From the IMG/VR virus record IMGVR_UViG_3300025070_000216, positions 1 through 24,960 of that record: 24,960 nucleotides of DNA; one strand, given 5' to 3'. The notes under the pieces were generated by a model. The model was not told the DNA's origin. It saw only the letters and a program-made list of their open reading frames with translations, and did no database searches. Position numbers and translations under genes: made by a program. Positions 1 to 6,695 of this stretch are shown here, piece by piece; position 1 is the stretch's first letter, and every line of letters begins with the position of its first letter. The stretch is from a virus.

Positions 1-13
1 TACGTAACGTATT

Positions 14-42
14 GAAATCAGACTATTTCTTTGCCTGATTTC
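14..42 (+). other. Inverted repeat upstream of the SSB gene
   Basis: An exact 8-base inverted repeat (GAAATCAG at 14-21, CTGATTTC at 35-42) separated by 13 bases can form a hairpin in the 94-base leader before the SSB gene. There is no run of T after it on either strand, so it is not a convincing intrinsic terminator. It could be an RNA-stability or processing hairpin or an operator. Nothing else in 1-94 is recognisable apart from the 14-base repeat at 41-54 and the Shine-Dalgarno of the SSB gene at 83-88. Confidence 0.35.
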
Positions 43-54
43 TAAAGTTACAAC
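41..54 (+). repeat. 14-base direct repeat, copy 1 (intergenic)
   Basis: TCTAAAGTTACAAC occurs here, at 8586-8599 and at 23844-23857. This copy lies in the leader before the SSB gene. The bases that follow (CTAGCC) loosely resemble those following copy 2 (ATTAGC). Confidence 0.5.
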
Positions 55-94
55 CTAGCCAATCGGCAAAAACGTAGCAATCAAGGAGTAACAT

Positions 95-733
95 ATGAGT
101 GATATGATTGTATTGAAGGGAACAGCATTGTGGGCAAAAATATTTCAGCCTGACAATCGTTTCGTAAAACCTCACGGTGAGTATTCTACACAGGTACTTG
201 TCCCTGAGGCAGAAGCAGCAGAAGTTTGTGAACAACTGGAAGCAATGGTTGATGCCAAGTTTGCAGAAGTTGTCAAGGATAAGCCAGCACTCAAGGCTAC
301 CCTGTCCAAGCGTCCTGTTACAGAACCACACGTAGACGACAGAACAGGTGAGCCGACAGGCAACCTTGTGTTCAAGAGTAAGTGCCTCGCTGTCGTTGAA
401 AGCAAGACAGGTCAGACCTACGCGCAGAAGCCATCAGTGGTGGACTCCAAGCGTCAGCCTATGGCTGGCAACCAGTTAGTAGGTAATGGGTCTACCATCA
501 AGGTAGCAGTGGAGCCTATCCCCTACTACATGGCAAGCACCAAGCAGGTAGGTGTATCACTACGCCTCAAGGCTGTGCAGGTTATTGACCTGAAAGAACA
601 TAACAAGTCTGCATCATCTATCTTCGATGACGAGGATGGCTTTGTAGCAGAGGCAGTACAGAAAGACGATGCTGCTGATGTGTTCGATGACCACGATACT
701 TCTTCGGCTGGTGCAGATGAAGGGGACTTTTGA
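95..733 (+). CDS. Single-stranded DNA-binding protein, T7 gp2.5-like
   Basis: This 212-residue protein should coat ssDNA at the replication fork and recruit the polymerase and primase-helicase, as gp2.5 does in T7 (232 residues). The N-terminal part, roughly residues 4-165, has the pattern of the gp2.5 OB-fold. The C-terminus from about residue 174 is strongly acidic and ends in Asp-Phe, the signature tail that binds partner proteins and ends in Phe in T7 gp2.5. The start at 95 is supported by a strong AAGGAG at 83-88. The last 17 bases overlap the endonuclease I gene. It is the first gene of a tightly packed replication block. Identity rests on order, size and tail; the OB-fold has little sequence signature. 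Confidence 0.9.
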   Translation: MSDMIVLKGTALWAKIFQPDNRFVKPHGEYSTQVLVPEAEAAEVCEQLEAMVDAKFAEVVKDKPALKATLSKRPVTEPHVDDRTGEPTGNLVFKSKCLAVVESKTGQTYAQKPSVVDSKRQPMAGNQLVGNGSTIKVAVEPIPYYMASTKQVGVSLRLKAVQVIDLKEHNKSASSIFDDEDGFVAEAVQKDDAADVFDDHDTSSAGADEGDF

Positions 734-1076
734 AGAGGCCGTGCTTTCTGACTTAGATAGTAGAGGCGTTCCATATATGTATGAGCCAGACAAGCTGGCC
801 TATTACGTGGAACGTCACTACATCCCTGACCTAAAGCTAGGTACTATGATAGTAGAACTGAAGGGGTACTTCAGGCAAGACAGCCAGCGTAAGATGAAGG
901 CAGTGAAGGCACAGTACCCCGACATGGATGTACGATTTGTATTCCAGAAGGCCAGTGCTACTATTCAGGGAGCTAAGAAGAGGAAGGACGGTACTAAAAT
1001 GACATGTTCAGAATGGGCAGACCGTAATGGTTTTGTTTGGGCAGAGGGTACTATACCAGAGGAGTGGTTGAAATGA
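717..1076 (+). CDS. Endonuclease I (Holliday-junction resolvase), T7 gp3-like
   Basis: This nuclease should cleave branched DNA such as four-way junctions and help degrade host DNA. The product is 119 residues (T7 endonuclease I: 149). The active-site pattern is visible: an early acidic residue (E6/E7), then D38 and E47-x-K49, matching E20, D55 and E65-x-K67 of T7, with the Tyr-rich segment YAYY-like before D38. I chose the ATG at 717 because the similarity begins there (MKGTFEEAVL); the in-frame ATG at 669 would add 16 residues that only read through the acidic tail codons of the SSB gene. No good Shine-Dalgarno precedes 717, so translation is probably coupled to the SSB gene, which it overlaps by 17 bases. 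Confidence 0.88.
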   Translation: MKGTFEEAVLSDLDSRGVPYMYEPDKLAYYVERHYIPDLKLGTMIVELKGYFRQDSQRKMKAVKAQYPDMDVRFVFQKASATIQGAKKRKDGTKMTCSEWADRNGFVWAEGTIPEEWLK

Positions 1077-1327
1077 GTATCATCGAAGTACAAGAGGAAC
1101 TTGTATCGGCAGTTGATTTGAACGTAGACTTGACAACAGATGGCTTGCGTGTCTCAGTATACATTGATGACGTAGAGGTGCATGACTTTGTAGCCTACGA
1201 CACCATTGCTTATACGCTAGTGGCAGAGCGAGACAAGTATCCTAACGAGATTCTTGAACGTATCCTTCGGGAGTTTAAGAACATGGCAGACATATTGGAG
1301 CAAGCAGTAGATGAATCAGGAGAGTGA
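1073..1327 (+). CDS. Small phage protein of unknown function (84 aa)
   Basis: I do not recognise this acidic 84-residue protein. It starts at an ATGA overlapping the stop of the endonuclease gene (1073-1076), with GAGGAG at 1059-1064 as a good Shine-Dalgarno. It has no Cys, no membrane segment and no obvious catalytic motif. The first half looks beta-rich (alternating hydrophobics around residues 15-40) and the second half helical (about residues 48-80). It overlaps the primase-helicase start by 17 bases, which argues for a real, co-translated gene wedged between genes 3 and 4 of the T7-type order. The role is unknown; a small replication accessory factor is possible only by position. Confidence 0.75.
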   Translation: MSIIEVQEELVSAVDLNVDLTTDGLRVSVYIDDVEVHDFVAYDTIAYTLVAERDKYPNEILERILREFKNMADILEQAVDESGE

Positions 1328-2921
1328 GTTTATCAGGCATGAGTCCTGTCCTCACTGTGGTAGTAGTGATGCCAATGCCTTATACGCAAATGGTAATCAC
1401 TACTGCTTCTCTTGTCAGACGTTCACTAAAGCAGACGATGAACAAGGAGTGATTGCAGTGACAACACAGAAACCTAACACAGCGTTCCTACCTATAGATA
1501 CGGTAGCGTTAAACAAGAGAAAAATTACTGACAAGACTGCGAAGCATTGGCAGTATGGACTAAGCACTTACAAGGGTACTAAGGTACAGGTAGCAAACAT
1601 GTACGACAGGGCTGGCACTCTGCAAGCTCAGAAGGTACGCTTCCCTAACAAGGACTTCACAGTTGTAGGTGACATCAAGAAGATTGGACTGTATGGTGAA
1701 CACCTCTGTCGTGATGGTGGCAAGATGATTACCATTGTTGAAGGCGAGTTGGATGCCCTCTCTGTTAGTCAATGTTTTGACAACAAGTGGCCTGTGGTAT
1801 CTGTACCTCAGGGCGTACAGTCAGCAAAGAAGTCAGTAGCTAAGAGCCTTGAGTGGCTGTGTAACTACGATTCCATCATCATTATGTTTGACAATGATGA
1901 ACATGGTCAGGCTGCTTCCCTTGAGGTAGCTAACATCCTACCACCCAACAAGGCTAAGATTGCGAAGCTTCCCCTCAAGGATGCGAGTGACATGGTACAG
2001 GCTGGACGACAGGCTGAACTGGTTGATGCAGTGTGGGGTGCTAAGACATACAGACCTGATGGTATCCTAGCTGGTACTGATGTGTGGGACATCGTGATTG
2101 CTAACGATGACAAGGATTCAGTAGCCTACCCATACGTGGGTATCCAAGAGAAGACAGGTGGCTGTCGTAAGGGTGAGATTGTCACAGTGACTGCTGGCTC
2201 TGGCATTGGTAAGTCACAGTTGGCACGTGAGTTTGCCCACGCCTTTGTAAAAGAAGGGCAGACACTAGGATACATTGCACTTGAGGAGAACGTAAAGCGT
2301 ACTGCTCTTGGCCTTATGTCGTTGGAGTTGAACAAGCCCCTGCACTTGAGGCAGACTGATGTGCCAGAGGAGGAGTTACGCCATGCTTTTGACGCTACCG
2401 TTGGATCAGGTAGAGTATATCTTTATGACCATTGGGGTTCTACTGATAGCGATAACCTGCTGTCCAAGATACGCTACCTTGTTCGTGGTTGTGGGTGTGA
2501 TTATATTATACTTGACCACATTAGTATTGTTGTTAGTGGTTTAGAGGGTGGTGATGAACGCCGACTTATTGACAACACCATGACTAGACTACGTGCGCTG
2601 GTTGAGGAACTAAACTGTGGTCTGATACTGGTATCCCACCTACGCAGACCATCAGGTGATAGAGGCCATGAGGATGGCGCACAAACTAGCATGTCACAAC
2701 TACGTGGTAGTGCTGCCATTGGTCAGCTAAGTGACATCGTAATAGGGCTGGAACGCAACCAGCAAGACACAGATAATGCGAACATCAGTCAGGTCAGGGT
2801 TCTAAAGAACAGATGGTCAGGCGAAACTGGATTATGTTGTTCACTAGAATACAGCTTGGAGACAGGCCGTATGGTAGAGACAATCTTCGATGATGAAGAG
2901 GTAGACGACATAGAATTTTAG
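1311..2921 (+). CDS. Bifunctional DNA primase-helicase, T7 gp4-like
   Basis: This 536-residue protein (T7 gp4: 566) should unwind DNA as a hexamer using NTP hydrolysis and make RNA primers for lagging-strand synthesis. Domains in order: an N-terminal zinc-binding primase module with C13, C16, C32 and C35; a TOPRIM primase domain with E144-G-E146 and the D194-x-D196 pair in FDND; and a DnaB-type helicase domain with Walker A GSGIGKS at 296-302, the Walker B-like LDH around 401-403 and the VSHLRRP motif near 441-447. It starts at 1311 with GGAG at 1297-1300. T7 makes a shorter form lacking the zinc module from an internal start; here the next Met is at residue 97, so an equivalent short form is not obvious. 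Polymerase follows after 18 bases. Confidence 0.97.
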   Translation: MNQESEFIRHESCPHCGSSDANALYANGNHYCFSCQTFTKADDEQGVIAVTTQKPNTAFLPIDTVALNKRKITDKTAKHWQYGLSTYKGTKVQVANMYDRAGTLQAQKVRFPNKDFTVVGDIKKIGLYGEHLCRDGGKMITIVEGELDALSVSQCFDNKWPVVSVPQGVQSAKKSVAKSLEWLCNYDSIIIMFDNDEHGQAASLEVANILPPNKAKIAKLPLKDASDMVQAGRQAELVDAVWGAKTYRPDGILAGTDVWDIVIANDDKDSVAYPYVGIQEKTGGCRKGEIVTVTAGSGIGKSQLAREFAHAFVKEGQTLGYIALEENVKRTALGLMSLELNKPLHLRQTDVPEEELRHAFDATVGSGRVYLYDHWGSTDSDNLLSKIRYLVRGCGCDYIILDHISIVVSGLEGGDERRLIDNTMTRLRALVEELNCGLILVSHLRRPSGDRGHEDGAQTSMSQLRGSAAIGQLSDIVIGLERNQQDTDNANISQVRVLKNRWSGETGLCCSLEYSLETGRMVETIFDDEEVDDIEF

Positions 2922-2939
2922 CTACTGCGGAGACAGAGC

Positions 2940-4646
2940 ATGGATTTAATATTCGACTTAGAAGCAGACAACCTACTTGACGATGCCACAGTAACGTGGT
3001 GTATCGTGGCTAGGGATGCTGACACAGATGAGGTACACACCTTTGACCCCAACAATATCAAGGATGGGCTAGCCTTACTTAGCCAAGCCGATACACTCAT
3101 TGGTCATAACATCATTGACTATGACCTGCGCCTTCTCAAGAAGTTGCATGGCTTTGAGTATCATGGCAACATCGTTGACACGTTGGTATACTCTAGAACT
3201 ATCTGGCCTGACGTTAAAGAGATTGACTTCAAGCTAAACAAGAAGGGTACTTTCCCTCAGAAGTTGATAGGAAGTCACTCGCTCAAGGCGTGGGGCTACA
3301 GACTAGGAGAATTAAAAGGTGATTTCAATACTGGCAGCGAGAGCTTTGCAGCATACACCACTGAGATGCTCGACTACTGCATCCAAGACTGTGCTGTTAC
3401 AGAAAAGCTTTATCGTAAAATTATGGAGAAAAATTTCAGCCAAGAGGCACTAGACCTTGAGACTGAGATACACACATTGCTTCTACATCAGCAGGAATAT
3501 GGATTTCCTTTTGATGTGAAGGCTGCTCAATCCCTGTATGCTACCCTGTCAGGGCGTAGGTCAGAGATTGAGAACCAACTACAAGAAACTTTTGAGCCTA
3601 CTATTGTAGAGCTAAAGACTAAGACTAAGACCATTCCATTCAACCCTGCTAGCCGACAGCAGATTGCTGACCGACTGATGAAGCGTGGTTGGGAGCCTCA
3701 GGCTCACACTGATAGTGGTGAACCTAAGGTAGATGAGACAGTGCTATCTGGTATCGACATGCCAGAAGCTGCCCTACTCAGTGAGTACCTGATGCTAAAC
3801 AAACGCATTGGTCAGCTAGCTACAGGTAAGCAAGCGTGGTTGAAGATGGAGAAAGAGGGAAGACTTCATGGACGAGTTAATCATATGGGGGCTGTTACTT
3901 CTCGTTGTACTCACGCCAATCCTAATATGGCGCAAGTTCCCAGCGTTGGTGCGCCTTATGGAGAGGACTGTAGACGTTTATTCCACGCTCCTAGTGGGTA
4001 TAGTCTATTGGGTGCTGATGCTAGCGGCCTTGAGTTGCGCTGTCTTGGGCATTATATGGCTGCTTATGACAATGGCGAGTATGCCAACACTGTAGTTAGT
4101 GGTGACATACACACAGCCAATCAACAAGCTGCTGGACTTCCCACGCGCAGTAACGCAAAGACATTCATCTATGGATTTCTTTATGGTTCAGGCGATGAGA
4201 AGACAGGCAAGATCATAGGTAAGGGTGCGAAGGAAGGTAGGGCTATCAAGAAGAAGTTCCTGAAGAAACTACCTGCTCTAAAATATCTCAAGGATGCTGT
4301 AGCAAAAGCAGCAGATCAGCGAGGTTGGGTCAAGGGATTGGATGGACGTATCATTCCTATCCGACATAGCCACGCAGCATTGAATACTCTACTACAGAGT
4401 GCAGGTGCTATCATCTGTAAGACATGGTACGTATACGTATCACGTGCTATCAAAGAAGCAAACTTAGATGCACAGGTTGTGGCCTTCATCCACGATGAGG
4501 TACAGGTTCTAGTTAAAGAAGGGCAGGAAGATGAAACAGGCAGACTTATTCAACGATGTATGCGAGAAGTCGAGCAACACTTCTCCTTCAGATGTCAACT
4601 CGACAGTGATTACAAGTACGGACGAAACTGGGCAGACACGCATTGA
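2940..4646 (+). CDS. Family A DNA polymerase with 3'-5' exonuclease, T7 gp5-like
   Basis: The replicative polymerase, 568 residues against 704 in T7. The proofreading exonuclease has all its motifs: D6-x-E8, the H56-N57...D60 segment and Y146...D150. Polymerase motif A is DASGLELR with D360, motif B is RSNAKTFIYG at 403-412, and motif C is HDE at 518-520. The protein ends in His like T7 gp5, whose terminal His matters for function. The length difference is partly due to loss of the thumb insertion that binds thioredoxin in T7: only about 13 residues (221-233) separate FEP and FNP, where T7 has a long Lys-rich loop. GGAG at 2929-2932 supports the start. Its last 116 bases overlap the endonuclease VII gene in another frame. 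Confidence 0.97.
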   Translation: MDLIFDLEADNLLDDATVTWCIVARDADTDEVHTFDPNNIKDGLALLSQADTLIGHNIIDYDLRLLKKLHGFEYHGNIVDTLVYSRTIWPDVKEIDFKLNKKGTFPQKLIGSHSLKAWGYRLGELKGDFNTGSESFAAYTTEMLDYCIQDCAVTEKLYRKIMEKNFSQEALDLETEIHTLLLHQQEYGFPFDVKAAQSLYATLSGRRSEIENQLQETFEPTIVELKTKTKTIPFNPASRQQIADRLMKRGWEPQAHTDSGEPKVDETVLSGIDMPEAALLSEYLMLNKRIGQLATGKQAWLKMEKEGRLHGRVNHMGAVTSRCTHANPNMAQVPSVGAPYGEDCRRLFHAPSGYSLLGADASGLELRCLGHYMAAYDNGEYANTVVSGDIHTANQQAAGLPTRSNAKTFIYGFLYGSGDEKTGKIIGKGAKEGRAIKKKFLKKLPALKYLKDAVAKAADQRGWVKGLDGRIIPIRHSHAALNTLLQSAGAIICKTWYVYVSRAIKEANLDAQVVAFIHDEVQVLVKEGQEDETGRLIQRCMREVEQHFSFRCQLDSDYKYGRNWADTH

Positions 4647-5025
4647 TGCAGTGACTTGCACTGTGTGTGACACCATGCAACCAGTAGCAAACTTTGAGAT
4701 TGCTGCTAGTGGTGCAGTTCGCAGGACATGTAACTCTTGTCGTAGTGGACAGGCAAAGATTGTTATGAGGTTGAAGAAAGAAAACCCATACCCATCTGAT
4801 GACTATGCCTGTCCTATCTGCGATAGAAATATGGATGACCTAGCTAAACTAGGCCAGCCTATGTACAACAAGTGGGTACTAGATCACTGTCACGATACCA
4901 ATACATTCAGGGGATGGCTGTGCAATAGCTGTAACGCTGGGTTGGGTAGGTTCTCTGACAGTTTGGATAGGGTACTAAGGGCAACAGGATACTTAGAGGA
5001 GCATAAGATAAAGCATGGACTTTGA
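4531..5025 (+). CDS. Recombination endonuclease VII (His-Me/HNH family)
   Basis: A 164-residue nuclease of the T4 gp49 family, which cuts branched DNA. The core at about residues 90-140 shows the expected pattern: C94-x-x-C97, then DHCH (118-121) followed by RGWLCNSCNAGLG with C131-x-x-C134 and N135; D118, H119 and N135 are the likely catalytic and metal-binding residues. An additional C43-x-x-C46...C67-x-x-C70 pair suggests an N-terminal zinc knuckle. I chose the ATG at 4531 because AGGAAG precedes it directly and the next ATG would remove the first Cys pair; a GTG at 4606 is the alternative. The 39 N-terminal residues encoded over the polymerase 3' end are Ser/Thr/Asp-rich and look like unconstrained filler. 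Its stop overlaps the next gene by 11 bases. Confidence 0.88.
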   Translation: MKQADLFNDVCEKSSNTSPSDVNSTVITSTDETGQTRIDAVTCTVCDTMQPVANFEIAASGAVRRTCNSCRSGQAKIVMRLKKENPYPSDDYACPICDRNMDDLAKLGQPMYNKWVLDHCHDTNTFRGWLCNSCNAGLGRFSDSLDRVLRATGYLEEHKIKHGL

Positions 5026-5215
5026 TTTCTTTTTCAAAATGGTCTGCACTATCAGCTTCGCTGGTGTGACCCTATGCCTCTGCATCAAATGGATTGTAGA
5101 ATCCTACCTAGACTATGTACAGGTGATGACAGGCATTAAGGTAATGACCCTCAGTAAACTAAAAGATACGCAACATGAACGAGAGGATATAGACGATGAC
5201 CCTACTGCTTATTGA
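5015..5215 (+). CDS. Small single-span membrane protein, unknown
   Basis: A 66-residue protein with one hydrophobic segment at about residues 4-28, flanked by a Lys/Asp-poor N-terminus, and a charged C-terminal part rich in Asp and Glu. It is wedged between endonuclease VII (11-base overlap) and the exonuclease (20-base overlap), which supports a real gene. AGAGGAG at 4995-5001 lies rather far upstream of the ATG. I do not recognise a family. A single-span inner-membrane protein with an acidic tail could be a holin-like or host-takeover factor, but no sequence motif shows this. Confidence 0.65.
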   Translation: MDFDFFFKMVCTISFAGVTLCLCIKWIVESYLDYVQVMTGIKVMTLSKLKDTQHEREDIDDDPTAY

Positions 5216-5912
5216 TGGAGACATCATTGCCTACAAAGCATCTGTGTCAGCAGAGACACCAGTTAATTGGGGCGATGGTTTGTGGACTCTACATTGTTGG
5301 GAAGATGACGTAGCCATACGCATTGATGACCAGATAACAAAGCTTACAGAGGAAGCACCAGTACAGGATTGTGTTGTTGCTTTGTCAGACAAAGAGAACT
5401 ATCGCAAAGAACTTGCACCATACTACAAAGCCAACAGAAGTAAGACACGTAAGCCTATGCTTCTACAGTGGGCAAGGGAGTACATGGCTAGTAAGTATAA
5501 CACTATTATATACAGGAGATTGGAAGCAGATGATGTCTTGGGGATACTTGGTACTGCGAATCCAGATACTATTATCTGGTCTGAAGATAAGGACTTGCTT
5601 ACTGTACCAGCAAAGCATTGGATTGATGGTGAGGTTGTCAAAATCAGTGAAGAAGAAGCTAAGTACAATTTCTACTATCAAACGCTTGTTGGAGATAGTA
5701 CAGACAATTACAAAGGCTGTCCTTCGGTTGGCTCAGTTACTGCTAACAAGCTTCTATCACAAGATTGTTCGTGGGATGCAGTGGTTAGTGCATATGCTGC
5801 TAAAGGCTTATCAGAAGAGGTAGCCTTACAGAACGCACGACTAGCACGTATCCTACGTGATGGTGAGTATGATACAGACACAGCAGAGGTGAAGCTATGG
5901 CAGAGCAGCTAA
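5196..5912 (+). CDS. 5'-3' exonuclease (FEN/PIN-like), T7 gp6-like
   Basis: This 238-residue nuclease should degrade duplex DNA from 5' ends, removing RNA primers and recycling host DNA as T7 gp6 (about 300 residues) does. The acidic metal-binding residues of the 5'-nuclease superfamily are visible: D7 and D9 (IDGD), E110-A-D112-D113, and D131/D133 in SEDKD. The helix-hairpin-helix-like GDSTDNYKGCPSVG at 166-179 contains D167 and D170. The segment YRKELAPYYKANR (69-81) matches the helical-arch region. GAGAGG at 5181-5186 supports the start. The shorter length than T7 reflects a trimmed C-terminus. It overlaps the next gene by 16 bases. Confidence 0.92.
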   Translation: MTLLLIDGDIIAYKASVSAETPVNWGDGLWTLHCWEDDVAIRIDDQITKLTEEAPVQDCVVALSDKENYRKELAPYYKANRSKTRKPMLLQWAREYMASKYNTIIYRRLEADDVLGILGTANPDTIIWSEDKDLLTVPAKHWIDGEVVKISEEEAKYNFYYQTLVGDSTDNYKGCPSVGSVTANKLLSQDCSWDAVVSAYAAKGLSEEVALQNARLARILRDGEYDTDTAEVKLWQSS

Positions 5913-6175
5913 GACATGAAGAGTATATGAAGAAACAGGCAGATATGGTCAACAGTCCTGCCCACTACGCAGACAGTGGTATTGAGACTATCGACTACAT
6001 TGTAGATGTGCTTGGTGAGTTTGAGGCTATCAGCTATTGTCATGGTAACATCATCAAGTATACAGGTTCTCGTCTATGGAAGAAGGGCAATCCTATTGAG
6101 GATGCTAAGAAAGCTCGTTGGTACATGGACAAGATGATTGAACTAATGGAAAAGACTAAAGGGGTAAACTGGTAA
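5897..6175 (+). CDS. DUF3310 family protein ('nucleotide kinase' in phage annotations)
   Basis: A 92-residue protein with the classic DUF3310 pattern: VNSPAHY (18-24), then I-x-T-I-D around 29-33, GNIIKY (50-55), and KKGNPIEDAKKARWY (62-76). Family members occur in many phages; some are labelled nucleotide kinase but no nucleotide-binding motif such as a P-loop is present, so the biochemical role is uncertain. AGAGGTG just upstream supports the ATG at 5897; an internal ATG at residue 11 is an alternative that keeps the domain whole. It opens the nucleotide-metabolism block that continues with the MazG-like protein and the reductase. Confidence 0.88.
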   Translation: MAEQLRHEEYMKKQADMVNSPAHYADSGIETIDYIVDVLGEFEAISYCHGNIIKYTGSRLWKKGNPIEDAKKARWYMDKMIELMEKTKGVNW

Positions 6176-6375
6176 TGGATAATGTAACTTTCAGGGTAGA
6201 CCGTTATGATGATGACGGTGAGTATATCGGACATGTAGAACACACCTTCCAATGTGAAGGTCATCTATCTGAGATGCTATTCAATTTCAAAGCTTTCTTA
6301 CAGGGCATGACCTTTGGGTATGTTAAGAATGTATATGCAATCAAAGACGATGGCGAAGAGGTTGGTGAGGAATGA
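6175..6375 (+). CDS. Small acidic phage protein of unknown function (66 aa)
   Basis: I do not recognise a named family. The start shares a base with the preceding stop (TAATG at 6173-6177), and the stop overlaps the MazG gene start, so it is embedded in a co-translated run. The product is acidic, with an N-terminal beta-looking stretch (NVTFRVDRYD, residues 3-12), a single Cys (27), a probable helix at about residues 31-46 and an acidic C-terminus. No membrane segment. Context suggests a link with nucleotide metabolism, but that is position only. Confidence 0.7.
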   Translation: MDNVTFRVDRYDDDGEYIGHVEHTFQCEGHLSEMLFNFKAFLQGMTFGYVKNVYAIKDDGEEVGEE

Positions 6376-6695
6376 TGAACCTACACGATTACCAGATGCA
6401 AGCACTGAAGACAGCAGTGTACCCTAAGAAGTATTCTATCTCCTACCCTGCGCTGGGTCTAGCCGAAGAAGCAGGAGAGGTGGCTGGCAAGATTGCTAAG
6501 ATGATGCGAGATGATATATCTCTTGTTGACCAAAAGAAAAAGATTGAGGCAGAGATGGGTGACGTACTGTGGATGTTAGCAGCACTAGCCCATGACTGTG
6601 GCCTGTCCCTACAAGAGATAGCAGAGAAGAATCTAATAAAACTAAACGCACGACAGTCATCAGGTACTCTGCATGGCGAGGGAGATAATAGATGA
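6372..6695 (+). CDS. MazG-like nucleotide pyrophosphohydrolase
   Basis: A 107-residue protein of the all-alpha NTP pyrophosphatase superfamily, which hydrolyses NTPs or dNTPs to monophosphates and pyrophosphate. The metal-binding pattern is clear: E32-E33-x-x-E36 in LAEEAGEVAGK and E61-x-x-D64 in EMGDVLWML. Phage MazG proteins are thought to shape nucleotide or alarmone pools during infection; the substrate here cannot be deduced. ATG codons at 6372 and 6375 are both possible starts. The stop shares ATGA with the reductase start (6692-6695), so the two are probably translationally coupled. Confidence 0.92.
   Translation: MMNLHDYQMQALKTAVYPKKYSISYPALGLAEEAGEVAGKIAKMMRDDISLVDQKKKIEAEMGDVLWMLAALAHDCGLSLQEIAEKNLIKLNARQSSGTLHGEGDNR

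Noticed and set aside
669-716. Longer start for the endonuclease I gene
   Set aside because: The added 16 residues only read the acidic-tail codons of the SSB gene in another frame, and family similarity begins at the ATG at 717.
2359-2544. 61-codon hydrophobic frame inside the primase-helicase gene
   Set aside because: Out-of-frame shadow of a conserved domain with the same composition effect; no good ribosome-binding site.
3868-4095. 75-codon hydrophobic frame with a plausible Shine-Dalgarno (AGAGGGA) inside the polymerase gene, resembling a nested membrane protein or holin
   Set aside because: It lies in the +1 frame over conserved polymerase motif A. T-rich third positions of the polymerase codons become second positions in this frame and give hydrophobic residues by default; the +1 frame of the primase gene (2359-2544) shows the same effect.
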